DNA of 64,000 nucleotides from Flavobacterium flevense (GCF_900142775.1 NZ_FRCC01000007.1:124001-188000); one strand, 5' to 3'. Positions 9,127-19,701 are shown, counted from the first letter of the stretch. The notes: generated by a model not told the origin, from the letters alone. Translations and numbers: made by a program.

Positions 9127-10554
9127 TTAAAAAGAAAAGGCCAGGGCAGCATTCTGAGTTCCAACCAATTCTTTTGGTATTTCTAATACAACAGCATTGC
9201 CTTCTTGTCTCCAGTTTAGGTTTTTACCAGTAGCAATCAATTTTATTTTTTTTCCTTTTGCTGGTATGTTTTCTTTCCATTTTATGGTTGCCGGTATGGA
9301 TGTTCCTTCTTGGATACAAAAAATGGCATATTTCTTTTTTCCGTCTTTTGACTGGGTAAACCAAGTGGAGCCATCGTTATAGTTTTCGGTAATTCGGGTG
9401 CCATAAATGGCTTCTCCATTTACTTTTAACCAGGCGCCAATTTCTTGTAGTGGTTTATCAACATATTCCGGAAATTCACCTTCAGCTGTTGGTCCCCAAC
9501 CTAAAAGTAAGTTGCCCCCTTTAGCTACTACTTCAGCTAAAGTATGGATTATCCAGGTTCCCGATTTTACTGGGATCTTTTTAGTATGTCCCCAACCTTT
9601 AGCCAGAGTAAGACAGGTTTCCCAAGGATCTTTCAATTGGGTTTTAGGGATCCTTAGCTCTGGTGTGCGGTAGTTTTCATAAGCTCCATGTACAGTTCTG
9701 TCCACCACTAAAATTCCTGGTTGTTTTTCTCTCGCCATTTTGGCTATTCGTGGCATATCTACATCCTGTGGGTAAGGTGGATAATAAGACTTGTTGCTTT
9801 GCACATAGGCTTTTTCCATTTCTCCGGGATGAGGATTACGTATCCAGCCTCCGTCTAACCATAAAATGTCTACTTTACCATAGTTGCCTAAAATCTCGCC
9901 GATTTGATTATAGGTGAAATCTTTGAATTTTTGCCATTGCTTTGGGAATTCGTTAGTGTTATAATTTACATTGCGATTTACTGTTGCAAAACGCGGCCAC
10001 CAAAAATATTCTGAATGCCAATCCGGTTTAGAGAAATAAGCACCAATCATCATACCTTGTTTGCGGTAAGCATCAAAAATATATTTGGTTACATCCGCTT
10101 TTGGGTTACTGGCAAATGGGCCATTGGTAATTTTAAAGTCATTCTCTTTGGTATCGAACATCGAAAAACCTTCGTGATGTTTAGTGGTAAATACCAGATA
10201 TTTCATCCCTGCATTTTTCGAAATTTCGGCCCATTTTTCAGGATTAAACTTTACGGGATTGAATGTTTTGGATTGATCCCAATACCATTTTTTATATTCT
10301 TCGTAAGTCATTGTAGTATCTCTTCGTTTCCAAAGTTCATTAACCAATGGCCAGGATTCATTCATGGCTTTTACGCTGTAAAGTCCCCAGTGTAAAATCA
10401 CACCAAATTTTAAATCCTGCCATTTATCCAGTTTTTCGCGAACTAATGGGTCTGTTGGATACTCATATTCTGTTGATGCCTCATGAACATCTACCTGAGC
10501 CTTTACAAATAAAGGAAGACATACAATGATAAATAGGATTGTTTTTTTTAGCAT
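9127..10554 (-). CDS. Alpha-L-fucosidase, GH29 (first copy)
   Basis: Retaining alpha-L-fucosidase that removes terminal fucose from oligosaccharides in the periplasm. 475 residues; signal peptide ends FVKAQ. The GH29 TIM barrel starts KFGVILHWGLYS (about 49-60), has TTKHHEGFSMFD (about 123-134) and the nucleophile segment VDILWLDGGW with Asp234. A C-terminal beta-sandwich follows. It lies 12 bases after susD and 12 bases before the small secreted protein, so it belongs to the susCD operon. Sequence motifs differ from the second GH29 (IWWDTP there), so the two probably have different linkage preferences. The acid/base residue was not assigned. Confidence 0.93.
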   Translation of the reverse strand: MLKKTILFIIVCLPLFVKAQVDVHEASTEYEYPTDPLVREKLDKWQDLKFGVILHWGLYSVKAMNESWPLVNELWKRRDTTMTYEEYKKWYWDQSKTFNPVKFNPEKWAEISKNAGMKYLVFTTKHHEGFSMFDTKENDFKITNGPFASNPKADVTKYIFDAYRKQGMMIGAYFSKPDWHSEYFWWPRFATVNRNVNYNTNEFPKQWQKFKDFTYNQIGEILGNYGKVDILWLDGGWIRNPHPGEMEKAYVQSNKSYYPPYPQDVDMPRIAKMAREKQPGILVVDRTVHGAYENYRTPELRIPKTQLKDPWETCLTLAKGWGHTKKIPVKSGTWIIHTLAEVVAKGGNLLLGWGPTAEGEFPEYVDKPLQEIGAWLKVNGEAIYGTRITENYNDGSTWFTQSKDGKKKYAIFCIQEGTSIPATIKWKENIPAKGKKIKLIATGKNLNWRQEGNAVVLEIPKELVGTQNAALAFSF

Positions 10555-10566
10555 TAGAATAAAAAA

Positions 10567-12456
10567 TTAGTATTGAGGATTTTGTCTTGTAATGCTTTTG
10601 TTTACATCGGTTTCATTCGTAGGGAAAGGATATAATTCGTGTTTTCCACTTACAAAATTGCTAAATGAAGGATAGAAGTAATTAGAACGAATTGCTTTTA
10701 CGGCGGTATTTGTTTCTGTGATTTTGTCGGCTAAAATTCCCCAACGAATTAAATCGGCTCTGCGCATTCCTTCTCCCGAAAGTTCCCAGGCTCTTTCTTG
10801 CTGTATTGCTTTAAGAAAATCTTGTTTGTTTAAACCGCTTGGAAGATTGATTGCAGCAGCTGTTGGTTTAGCTAATAATTGTGCTGTAGCAGTTGCTCCG
10901 GTACCTTTTCCGTCTGTACTTGTAATAGTTACTGTTGGGGCAGAAGTATAACCATCACCTGAACGCAGCATTGTAATGGTACTAATACGACCTCCGCTTG
11001 CCATTGTTACTGCGGCTGCGGCTGCTTCACTACCGCCACCGCCTGTGATATTAATTACCACCGTAGCTGCTGATGTATATCCTGTACCTTGGCTTCCTAA
11101 TGTAATGCCAATTCTGCTTCCTGGTACATCTGCACCAAAACCTCTTTTTCGTACCTGATTGATGGCATCATAAGCAATGGTATTTGGACCATCATTTAAT
11201 TCATTTTCTACTTCGGCACGCATTAATAACAAATCAGAATAACGCATAATTACCCAGTTAATGTGTGTGTAAGATCTCTCAAGAGTAGAATTAGTTTGGA
11301 ATTCTCTGCTCCATTTGGCTACTGTCCAGGCTTCATCTTGTCTGGCAGTTACACGAGCCAGTTTATTTCCAAGGGCATCAATGGCATAGGTTGCAATTGA
11401 AAGGTCTCTTCGTTGATCGGCTGCATTAAAACTAGTATAAAATGGTTTTGGTACTAAACATCTGCCAATGGAAGTGGGATAGAACCCATTTGTAGTAAGT
11501 GGTCCGTTGAAATATCCCACCCAAGACGCATTACCTTGTGTTCCTGCAGGATTGTAAAAAGCAGCCTGAAAAATATTTTCAGTAGGCTCTAATACATGTT
11601 GGCATTGGTTTTTAAATACCTGAGCATAAGATGGGTTTAACTTATAAGGATTATTGGCCATTATATCATTAATTTGTTGCTGTGCCAAAACATAATAGTC
11701 TCTATAATTATCCGGGCGTTGTATGGTTCCATCTGCTCTTAAAGAATAACCACCGGCAAAAAGTGCTACTCTGGCCAGCATGGCTTTAGCTCCCCATTTA
11801 TTGATGCGTTCATCTGTAGGCATAGCTTCAGGTAATACAGCAGCAGCTTCCTGCATGTCTTTTATAATCTGAGTGTAGATTTCATAGCGATCCACAAGTC
11901 CTCCATTTAGATTGTCTCCTGTTTGAGAACTTTTGGTTTTAAAAGGAACATCACCCCAAAGGCGTACCAATTCAGAGTAGTAAAATCCACGTAAAAATTT
12001 GGCTTCGCCTAGCATGCGGTTCAATTCGTTTTTCTGACTTTCACTACCATTAGAATATAAATCCATTTGCGGTATTTTTTCAATCACAACATTGGCTCTG
12101 TCAATGCCGATATAGAATTCACTCCATGGAGTGAAGAAAGTATTGGTTTGAGAAATTCCCTGATAATGAGGGATGGTTCGCCAGTCGTCAGCACCTGTAC
12201 CACTAATTTGCATAATGTCAGTATCGGCATCAAAAACCATTGAAAGATTCCAACCGTAAGTTTCTCTGGAGGACATGGTTTCATATACACCTAAAGTAGC
12301 CATATAAGCTTCGTCTACATTCGAGAAAAAATTCGCAGAAGTAAAGTAAGAATAAGGTGTTACCTCCAGTTGATTATCACAGGAGCTAAGTGGAAGCAAT
12401 AGTGAAGCTACACCAGCAACTAAAATTGCTTTTAGGGAAAATATTTTATTTTTCAT
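10567..12456 (-). CDS. susD: SusD/RagB outer-membrane glycan-binding lipoprotein with an unusual insertion
   Basis: Surface lipoprotein that captures glycan and lids the SusC channel. 629 residues; lipobox LLPLSSC (Cys26). The SusD-like N-terminus and TPR helices are typical, including INQVRKRGFGA and the C-terminal ERAWELSGEGMRRADLIRWG. Between these two hallmarks an extra segment of about 85 residues (about 448-533) is inserted, made of Gly/Ala/Thr-rich repeats with the motif GYTSA(A/P)TVxI twice. The family is usually about 500-600 residues without it. The gene follows susC by 17 bases and precedes the GH29 gene by 12 bases. Confidence 0.95.
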   Translation of the reverse strand: MKNKIFSLKAILVAGVASLLLPLSSCDNQLEVTPYSYFTSANFFSNVDEAYMATLGVYETMSSRETYGWNLSMVFDADTDIMQISGTGADDWRTIPHYQGISQTNTFFTPWSEFYIGIDRANVVIEKIPQMDLYSNGSESQKNELNRMLGEAKFLRGFYYSELVRLWGDVPFKTKSSQTGDNLNGGLVDRYEIYTQIIKDMQEAAAVLPEAMPTDERINKWGAKAMLARVALFAGGYSLRADGTIQRPDNYRDYYVLAQQQINDIMANNPYKLNPSYAQVFKNQCQHVLEPTENIFQAAFYNPAGTQGNASWVGYFNGPLTTNGFYPTSIGRCLVPKPFYTSFNAADQRRDLSIATYAIDALGNKLARVTARQDEAWTVAKWSREFQTNSTLERSYTHINWVIMRYSDLLLMRAEVENELNDGPNTIAYDAINQVRKRGFGADVPGSRIGITLGSQGTGYTSAATVVINITGGGGSEAAAAAVTMASGGRISTITMLRSGDGYTSAPTVTITSTDGKGTGATATAQLLAKPTAAAINLPSGLNKQDFLKAIQQERAWELSGEGMRRADLIRWGILADKITETNTAVKAIRSNYFYPSFSNFVSGKHELYPFPTNETDVNKSITRQNPQY

Positions 12457-12473
12457 TTTCTTTAAATTTTAGA

Positions 12474-15400
12474 TTATAGTGAAATGTTTAAACCTGTAAT
12501 AAATGATTTTGATCTGGGATAAGCACTAAAATCAACTCCGGGAGTCAAGGCATTATTAATTACACTTACTTCAGGATCATAACCTGAATATTTAGTAAAT
12601 ACATGTAAGTTATAAAGAGTTAAATAGAATCTCATGTTAGAGATTTTAGTATTATTTAACCACCTTTTAGGTAAAGTATAACCTAAACTTACATTATTGA
12701 TACGTAAAAAGGAGCCATCTTCAATTATATCACTATACAAACGACCAGTAGCATTTCCGTTGTATACAGGATTTGTTTTTCCTTCGTTCAGTGTTGCTAA
12801 CTCAACAGGATCGGTTACTCGTTGTCCTGCTGCATTAATAGTTGTCCATCTGTCAGCAAATTGAGCTAATGAATTGATGTTATCCTGGTTTAATCTTGCA
12901 TTGTTGAGTACGTTAGCATTATAAATATCATTACCCACTGTAAAATCAAGAAAAACACTTAAATCTAATCCTTTGTAGCTAAAGCTATTGTTTATACCAC
13001 CAGTAAATTTTGGATTAGCATTACCAATCGCTGTTCTGTCTAAGTCATTAATTTTCCCATCAGGTACTCCATCAGGACCATTAATATCCTTAAATTTAAT
13101 AAATCCCGGTTGTACTGCAATGTTGTCTTGAACTACATCTGATTTTAGTGTATAAGTTCCATTGGTGGCATTATAATCAAAATCACTTACCTGATACAAA
13201 CCATCATTGATGTAACCGTACATGATACCAACCGGTTTTCCTACTTCTAATATATAATCGTTTGAAGTGGTATAACTATTAGTAATTAACGAAGTTTCAC
13301 CTTGACTTAAACTAAGTACTTTGGTTTTGTTAAAGGCAATATTAAAATTGGTATTCCAGGTAAAATCTCCTCTTTTAACATTTACAGTACTTAAAGTAAA
13401 TTCTAAACCACGACTAGAGGTAGATCCAATATTTTGAAACTGTCTTTGAAAACCTGAACTGACAGGAATACGGGTATTAAACAGTAAATCTTTAGAGCGA
13501 TTTTCGTACCATTCGGTAGTAAGAGTAATTCTTTGGTTAAATAAACCTAAATCTAAACCTATATTAGAAGATTTAGTAGCTTCCCATTTTAAAATGGGAT
13601 TGGGTAAGTTATTTTGAAAAGCAGAAACAACCACTTGATTGTTAAGAGGGTAGGAGCCTGTATTGAAAACCCCTAAAGCTGCATAATTAGCAATTCGGTT
13701 ATTTCCTGCTTCACCATAACTCAAACGAAGTTTTAAATCAGAAAAAGCAGTTGCATTTTTCATAAAATCTTCATTGATTACTCTCCATGCAGCAGATACA
13801 GCCGGGAAATAACCCCATCGGTTTTCGCTTCCAAATTTAGATGAACCATCAGTTCTTATACTTGCAGATAGTAAATATTTATTATTAAAGCTATAATTAG
13901 ATCTGGCGAAAAAGGACATCATTTTGTCTTCTTCGGCAAATGAAGATGGGATTCCGGGAATGGTTCCTAATTCTAATTTATCCCAGCCGGAATTCACATC
14001 AGGAAAGGCAGAAGCAGTAACAGAAAGTCCTTCGGAATGATTATAGATGTATTCCTGACCAGCTGTTATATCAAACTTGTGTTTTTTGTTAAAAGTGTTA
14101 CTGTAAGTAAGGGTGTTGTTATAATTAAAACGAGTTGAAAGATTATCGCTAATTCCACCATTTGGTCCACCACTTCTAATGGCCTGGATTCCTAAATTAC
14201 CATTAAAAAATTTTCTGGTAATGGCATTGTCAGTAAAACTCGCTAATCCTTTATATATTAATTTAGGACTAATATTATATTGTAGTTGTACACTTGCATT
14301 GATGGCTCTTCTGACAGATTCTCTTTGTTGGTTTTCTATAGTAATCAGAGGACTTTGGAATACAGGGGAACTAGGATTGTCTAATGGATCTACAATTAAT
14401 TCAGAAAGATCATCATCTGCTCCTAGTAGCCCGTTCATAGGACGATATCTTAAGATGTTTTGCAACATACTCAAGCGGGCATTTCCACCTTCAGTTGTTC
14501 CTAATCCGGTTATTTTTTGTTTAGAATAATTAACAATGGCGTTTACTGAAAACTTTTTACTTACATTATGATTTACAGCCAGTTTAGCAATATCTTTTCG
14601 GGAAGCACTTCCTAGCATGATACCCTGATCATCATTAACAGAATAAAAAAGATTGAATTTAGTGTTGTTTTCGCCTCCGCTAATACTTAATTTATGATAT
14701 TGGCTTACTACGGGTTTTCCAAAAACCTCTTTCTGCCAATTCTTACCTGGTCTGTTTGCATAAAGTGATTCTAATTGGTCAAAAGCACCGTAGTTATTGG
14801 TAAAGGATTCCATTTTTACATCATCACCAGCAGCATTCTCATACAGCAATTGTGCATATTGATACGGATTCATTACCGCAATTTCTGAAGTAACTTGTTT
14901 TATTCCCGCATACGCATCATAATTAACGCTTACTCTGCCTGATTTTACTTGTTTAGTAGTAACTAAAATAACTCCATTTGCTCCCTGAGCACCATATATA
15001 GAGGTTGATGAAGCATCTTTTAACACATCTATCGATTCAATATCCATAGGATCTAAAAAGCCTAATCCACCGGTTTGCGGAACACCGTCAATGACATATA
15101 ATGGTTCATTACTTTGAGTAATGGACATTCCTCCACGTATTTTAATGGAAGGGTCAGAACCCGGTGTACCATCGGTCATATTGACTTGCATACCCGCAAT
15201 ACGACCTTGTAAAGCCTGCGCCACGTTTTGTACCGGCACTTTAGCCAGTTCTTCTCCTTTAACAGAAGAAATAGCTCCCGTAAGATCTTTTCTTGATTTA
15301 GTACCGTACCCAATTACTACTACTTCATTTAGACTGTTAGCTTCGTCCAGTAATTTAGTATTGATAGTTGTTCTGCCATTCAATTTTTCTTCAGTAGTTT

Positions 15401-15629
15401 TTGTACCTATAAAAGAGAAAACTAATGTTGCGTTTGCTTTTACTTTGATTTGGTAGAAACCATCTATTGAGGTTACCGTACTGTTTTTTGTTCCTTTTTC
15501 TAAAACAGTAGCACCGGGCATTGGCATATTCAGCGCATCGCTTACCATACCATTTACGGTAACATTATCTTGTGCATAAACAAGTCTGCAAGTGGTAAGC
15601 AACAAAAATAAAAATATAGTCCTTTTCAT
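12474..15629 (-). CDS. susC: SusC/RagA TonB-dependent glycan importer
   Basis: TonB-dependent outer-membrane transporter that imports oligosaccharides with its SusD partner. 1051 residues from the chosen ATG at 15629. A longer reading starts 12 codons upstream at 15665, but only the internal Met is followed directly by a signal peptide (MKRTIFLFLLL, ending VYAQ). Domains: carboxypeptidase-regulatory-like (about 20-100, VNGMVSDALNMPMPGATV), plug with SusC signature (LYVIDGVPQTGG, and DIESIDVLKDASSTSIYGAQGA near 190-210), then a 22-strand barrel ending in an aromatic-poor GLNISL. It is 17 bases upstream of susD. It is the first gene of its probable operon, after a 475-base gap. Confidence 0.97.
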   Translation of the reverse strand: MKRTIFLFLLLTTCRLVYAQDNVTVNGMVSDALNMPMPGATVLEKGTKNSTVTSIDGFYQIKVKANATLVFSFIGTKTTEEKLNGRTTINTKLLDEANSLNEVVVIGYGTKSRKDLTGAISSVKGEELAKVPVQNVAQALQGRIAGMQVNMTDGTPGSDPSIKIRGGMSITQSNEPLYVIDGVPQTGGLGFLDPMDIESIDVLKDASSTSIYGAQGANGVILVTTKQVKSGRVSVNYDAYAGIKQVTSEIAVMNPYQYAQLLYENAAGDDVKMESFTNNYGAFDQLESLYANRPGKNWQKEVFGKPVVSQYHKLSISGGENNTKFNLFYSVNDDQGIMLGSASRKDIAKLAVNHNVSKKFSVNAIVNYSKQKITGLGTTEGGNARLSMLQNILRYRPMNGLLGADDDLSELIVDPLDNPSSPVFQSPLITIENQQRESVRRAINASVQLQYNISPKLIYKGLASFTDNAITRKFFNGNLGIQAIRSGGPNGGISDNLSTRFNYNNTLTYSNTFNKKHKFDITAGQEYIYNHSEGLSVTASAFPDVNSGWDKLELGTIPGIPSSFAEEDKMMSFFARSNYSFNNKYLLSASIRTDGSSKFGSENRWGYFPAVSAAWRVINEDFMKNATAFSDLKLRLSYGEAGNNRIANYAALGVFNTGSYPLNNQVVVSAFQNNLPNPILKWEATKSSNIGLDLGLFNQRITLTTEWYENRSKDLLFNTRIPVSSGFQRQFQNIGSTSSRGLEFTLSTVNVKRGDFTWNTNFNIAFNKTKVLSLSQGETSLITNSYTTSNDYILEVGKPVGIMYGYINDGLYQVSDFDYNATNGTYTLKSDVVQDNIAVQPGFIKFKDINGPDGVPDGKINDLDRTAIGNANPKFTGGINNSFSYKGLDLSVFLDFTVGNDIYNANVLNNARLNQDNINSLAQFADRWTTINAAGQRVTDPVELATLNEGKTNPVYNGNATGRLYSDIIEDGSFLRINNVSLGYTLPKRWLNNTKISNMRFYLTLYNLHVFTKYSGYDPEVSVINNALTPGVDFSAYPRSKSFITGLNISL

Positions 15630-16104
15630 AATTTTGTTATTAAAGAGGAATAGAAATGAACTCAATTCCTAAATTGGTAATGATTTAGTTATAATTATAG
15701 TTTGATATCCGTTTTTCTTTTTCTCGAGTAAAATTTAAAAAAATATCATTTTAGTTTGTAGAGTTTATGAATACTCTAAAATTGATTTTGTCATAAAGTT
15801 TGTTTTAGGGTTTGTTTAGTTGCAATGTTTTTAAAATAGATTAATCGATTATTGATTAATTTTTAATTCAATCCGGTTAATTAACATTTGTAAAGTTATA
15901 AATCAGTTGTATTGTATAGTTTTAAAAATGTCTAAAATGCTATTGAATTTGTTGAATACTATTTTTAATTTCTTAAAAATTAATAAAAACTTCAGTAAAA
16001 TAAGGGATTATTTGAATTTAATTATTTTACAAAAGGAATTTTAAAATTGATTAATTGGATAAAAAAAGACATTGTTATTTTGAAAATAAGGATGAAAGTT
16101 TTGG
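15630..16104. other. 475-base gap upstream of susC
   Basis: Very AT-rich with no supported gene. It must carry the susC promoter and the end of the PL12 transcript. A small hairpin TAGAGT/ACTCTA (15759-15778) and the palindromic stretch ATTAATCGAT...GATTAAT (about 15840-15860) are visible, but no clear TAnnTTTG box was found on the minus strand and no 20-bp direct repeat of the kind seen at the fructan locus. Confidence 0.5.
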
Positions 16105-18084
16105 TTATTGTATTTTTGTTTTTAAATTGGTTTTCTTTCCGTTGATATCGAGTAAAACATTGATGTTTCCTTTTTCAAAATCGTTGCCTTTGTTTTCTTT
16201 GAGGCTAATTTGAGGAGCTTTATTACCATCATAAGGATAGACTACAGTTATGAATTGTTCTGTTTTGTCGTTGTTTTTCATCTTTTCGAAAACAAAAGCA
16301 GGTCTCGTTATTTCTTTGGCGTAAGCATAAGACACTTTTCCTTCTTCTTCATTAAGAGATAGTTTATCCGTGTTTAATGATTGTATCATGAGGTTATTTC
16401 CGTCAGCATAAGTAGTGTAAACCTTGTTTTTTGTTTTATCGAAAACAGGTGTGCTGTCTTCTTTTAATTGAAAGTGAACCCCTAAATTTCCTGTGGCTTT
16501 ACCAATGGCTTTATCGATAATTAAAAAATACTTTTGATCGATAAAAAGAATAGTACGTTGGTGATTTAAATCAGCATAACTTGGGTTGGTATAAGTTAAG
16601 ATATCCAGATTTTTACTGGTTTCCCATTTGTTTTGTTGGGCTTTAGTAATCACCATATTTTCGTTGTCCAGTGTAAGGGTTGAGTGTACTCTGGTTTGGC
16701 GGTACCAATTTCTCATTTTAGTAATTTCGGCATCACCACTGTAGATGTAACAACCTGCATCTGGGGTAAAATTGCGTCCTTTTACCCAAAGTTCAAAAGT
16801 TCCATTATCAGGTTGTGCATGAAATTTTCCTTCAGGGCCAGCCTTAACAATCATTACAGTCGATTGGTTGTTCCAGCCGTTTCTGAAAGTGTAAAAACCG
16901 GCATTTTCCAGTGCCGATGATAAAAAGTCTGTAACTCCTTCCTGACCATTTGTAGCAAAGTATTTCAGTAATTTGTTATCAGGAAATAGTTTAGCCCAGG
17001 ATTCAAATTGTTTCATGCGTCCCGTTTTTTCGTTTAACCAAGAGTCGCCAAACATAGGATTGTTATAATCCGGAAAGGAAATTTTAGCTGTTGCTACCGC
17101 CATATTTTCGATGGTTTTGACATAGCTTTCAGGGAATTCCTTTGCAACACCAGCCATTTTAGCAGAGTTGTAAGCTTTGAGAAAAATTTCGATACTGGCT
17201 ACATGATACGTTGGTGAAAGTTCCCATTGCATTCCATCAGCTAAAACCTGTAATTTAATTTCTCGATTCAGGATTTCGATACCACTTTTGCGCCAAGCTT
17301 CGGCATTTTTAAGTTCCGGGAAAATACTACCAGCGCCTAAAACCCTTTGTGCTTCAAATAATAAATGATTTCCTTCTTCGCTGTAATGTGCAGTAATATA
17401 ATCGGCCTGTTGGGTAAAAAGTGTTAAAAACTCCAGTAAAAAGTTGGGAGTGAAATTAGGTGAGTTTACAAATAAATTGAAGGTTCCGGGCAAACTTTGT
17501 GTACGATCAGAAACTTCTAAAGGACGCCAAGCATAACGGTCATTTTCTTTAGATAAGCCCAAAGCATTTTTTTTAGCCCAATCTCTGAATTGGAAAATCC
17601 ATTCTTTGGCATATTTTTCATCGCCACTGCTGCGATATGCCATTCCCATAGGTTGCCACCACGTAACACGGTGTAGTTGCCAGCGGACTTCATTATCTTT
17701 TACAGGCCAATATTCCCAGTTAATGTCTTTGCCATAATCATAATAACCATAGCCTTTTTGAGGCTGAAACTTGTGTTCTAAGGCATTATCTGCTTTTAGC
17801 TGATTGGCTTTTCCAATGTCTTTTCCTCTAAAACGGGCTTCATCGCCAACATTAAAATCAGGATGTTTGATGTTTTTTCGATTGCGGTAATAGGAGAGTA
17901 GTTCTTTAGCAGCTTCTTCATATTTAGCTGCTGTGTATAAACTATTCACTTTTTCTAAACCCGGATAAGCCAGATTGATATTATTAAAACTGGATTTGGT
18001 AATCGATTTTTCTTGTGCTTGAACTTTTGTCAGTAGCAATAGGCTAAACACAAAAATACCAAGCATACTTTTTAATTTTTTCAT
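16105..18084 (-). CDS. PL12 heparinase III-like lyase (heparin-sulfate lyase)
   Basis: Lyase for low-sulfated heparan sulfate-like chains, releasing unsaturated uronides. 659 residues; signal peptide ends KVQAQ. Heparinase II/III N-terminal alpha/alpha-toroid (about 40-370) and C-terminal beta domain (about 380-650). Three residues in PL12-type contexts fall at the expected spacing: Asn239 in EGNHLLFEAQR, Tyr293 in ELSPTYH and His422 in FHAQPDNGTFELW. These agree closely with the catalytic Asn, Tyr and His described for Bacteroides heparinase III. SDRTQS near 192 is a further family motif. It lies 36 bases downstream of the second GH29. Heparan sulfate specificity is inferred from family; fine specificity is unknown. 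Confidence 0.9.
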   Translation of the reverse strand: MKKLKSMLGIFVFSLLLLTKVQAQEKSITKSSFNNINLAYPGLEKVNSLYTAAKYEEAAKELLSYYRNRKNIKHPDFNVGDEARFRGKDIGKANQLKADNALEHKFQPQKGYGYYDYGKDINWEYWPVKDNEVRWQLHRVTWWQPMGMAYRSSGDEKYAKEWIFQFRDWAKKNALGLSKENDRYAWRPLEVSDRTQSLPGTFNLFVNSPNFTPNFLLEFLTLFTQQADYITAHYSEEGNHLLFEAQRVLGAGSIFPELKNAEAWRKSGIEILNREIKLQVLADGMQWELSPTYHVASIEIFLKAYNSAKMAGVAKEFPESYVKTIENMAVATAKISFPDYNNPMFGDSWLNEKTGRMKQFESWAKLFPDNKLLKYFATNGQEGVTDFLSSALENAGFYTFRNGWNNQSTVMIVKAGPEGKFHAQPDNGTFELWVKGRNFTPDAGCYIYSGDAEITKMRNWYRQTRVHSTLTLDNENMVITKAQQNKWETSKNLDILTYTNPSYADLNHQRTILFIDQKYFLIIDKAIGKATGNLGVHFQLKEDSTPVFDKTKNKVYTTYADGNNLMIQSLNTDKLSLNEEEGKVSYAYAKEITRPAFVFEKMKNNDKTEQFITVVYPYDGNKAPQISLKENKGNDFEKGNINVLLDINGKKTNLKTKIQ

Positions 18085-18120
18085 TTTATTTCTGTTTTTT
18101 AGATGTTATTTTATATTTGA

Positions 18121-19581
18121 CTAGTCTAAAGCTTCTGATTTCATTTTTTTTGTTGGATTGAAAATTTTCTTAACAATAATTTTATTGAGTTTTATGGAAA
18201 TTACACTTGCAGATTTGTCTGGTGCAATGGTTGGTAAATCTGTTATTTGTAGATTGCCATCAAGATCTTGTTTTAGTATTAATTTTTTTTTCTCTCCAAT
18301 CAAAGTAGCACTAACTGCTTTAGCAGATAAGCCTTTTATTTCAAGTTTACCATTGACAGGCCAGTTAAAAACTGACAAATATAGAGTAGTACTATTTTCG
18401 TCATCTTTAGCAGTAATACGTCCATAATCTATATTTTCGATTGGGTTAGCATGAGTACCATAAATTGCTACACTGTATTTTTTCATCCAATTGCCTATAT
18501 CATTTAAGCGGTTAACACTTTCTTGTGGAAAAGTTCCATCGGCCTTTGGTCCAACATTTAATAAATAATTACCACCTTTTGAAGCAATATCGATTAAATT
18601 TTGAATTAACATAGTTGATGATTTCCATTTGTTATCATTAGAACGAAAACCCCAGCTATTGTTCATAGTCATGCAGTTTTCCCAGTCTTTACCATCAAGT
18701 TCTGCTAGATTTGGGATTTTTTGTTCTGGAGTTTTATAATCGCCTTGAAAATTTGATTTTTTACTTAATCTATCATTGGTAATTACATTAGGATAAGGTT
18801 TTAGTACATCTTTTAATTTTTGTGCTTGCTCATTAGTGATGTAAGCCGGAGTATCCCACCAAATTACAGCTACGTCGCCATAGTTGGCTAGTAGTTCTTT
18901 TACTTGTGGTATTGCTACTTGATTGATATATTCATCAAAGGTTTTGATATCTTGGACAGGATCCCAATGCCCTTTATGTGCTAAAGTATAGTTGTCAATT
19001 TTTGTACTATCAGGATTGTCCCATCCCTGTTTCATTGGTCTGCGATGTGCTGCACCACCAGGGTTTCCCCAATCTTGCTCTTGCGAATAGTAAAAACCTA
19101 ATTTAAGTCCTTGTTTTTTACAGGCTTCAGCTAAAGGTTTTAATATGTCCTTGCCATATTTTGTAGCATCTACAACATCCCAATCACTAGCTTTGCTGTC
19201 AAACAAAGCAAAGCCATCATGATGTTTAGCAGTAATTACAATGTATTTCATTCCCGCTTTTTTAGCTACTTGTACCCATTCGTCTGAATTGTATTTTATG
19301 GGATTGAAATTTCGTGCGGTGTCTTTATATACTTGAACAGGAACTTTCATTCTATTTAAAAGCCAGGCTCCATCTGCTACACGTTGTTCTATACCGTTAT
19401 ATTTTCCAGCAAATTGTGCGTACACTCCAAAATGAATAAACATACCAAAACGGGCATCTCGCCACCATTCCATTTTAGCATCTTGCGATAATGATTGTGT
19501 CTTGTTTTGCGCAAAAAGGAATTGTCCAGCGATTATTAAAATCAAAATGCTAAGGTTTATTTTTTTTATGTTTTTCATCAA
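18121..19581 (-). CDS. Alpha-L-fucosidase, GH29 (second copy)
   Basis: Second GH29 enzyme of the locus, 486 residues, signal peptide ending QFLFAQ. Barrel motifs: RDARFGMFIHFGVYA (about 41-55), TAKHHDGFALFD (about 117-128) and the nucleophile segment GDVAVIWWDTPAY with Asp243. The C-terminal tail ends in a short Lys-rich stretch rather than the usual sandwich edge. It sits between the T9SS lyase gene (120 bases upstream) and the PL12 gene (36 bases downstream), so it is probably cotranscribed with the latter. Its divergence from the copy at 9127-10554 argues for different fucosyl linkages rather than a recent duplication. Confidence 0.93.
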   Translation of the reverse strand: MMKNIKKINLSILILIIAGQFLFAQNKTQSLSQDAKMEWWRDARFGMFIHFGVYAQFAGKYNGIEQRVADGAWLLNRMKVPVQVYKDTARNFNPIKYNSDEWVQVAKKAGMKYIVITAKHHDGFALFDSKASDWDVVDATKYGKDILKPLAEACKKQGLKLGFYYSQEQDWGNPGGAAHRRPMKQGWDNPDSTKIDNYTLAHKGHWDPVQDIKTFDEYINQVAIPQVKELLANYGDVAVIWWDTPAYITNEQAQKLKDVLKPYPNVITNDRLSKKSNFQGDYKTPEQKIPNLAELDGKDWENCMTMNNSWGFRSNDNKWKSSTMLIQNLIDIASKGGNYLLNVGPKADGTFPQESVNRLNDIGNWMKKYSVAIYGTHANPIENIDYGRITAKDDENSTTLYLSVFNWPVNGKLEIKGLSAKAVSATLIGEKKKLILKQDLDGNLQITDLPTIAPDKSASVISIKLNKIIVKKIFNPTKKMKSEALD

Positions 19582-19701
19582 ATAGTTATTAAATAAATTA
19601 TATCTTTTCTAAGATAAATAAGAAGCTGCCTAAGTTAATTTGTGTTTTTCAAAACAGCTTCTTATAGCTTTATTATTCTTTTAAGTTAACCAAAAAAGCA
19701 A

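Noticed and set aside
15630..15665. Upstream start for SusC (12 codons earlier)
   Set aside because: The extension is not signal-peptide-like, while the Met at 15629 begins a normal signal sequence.
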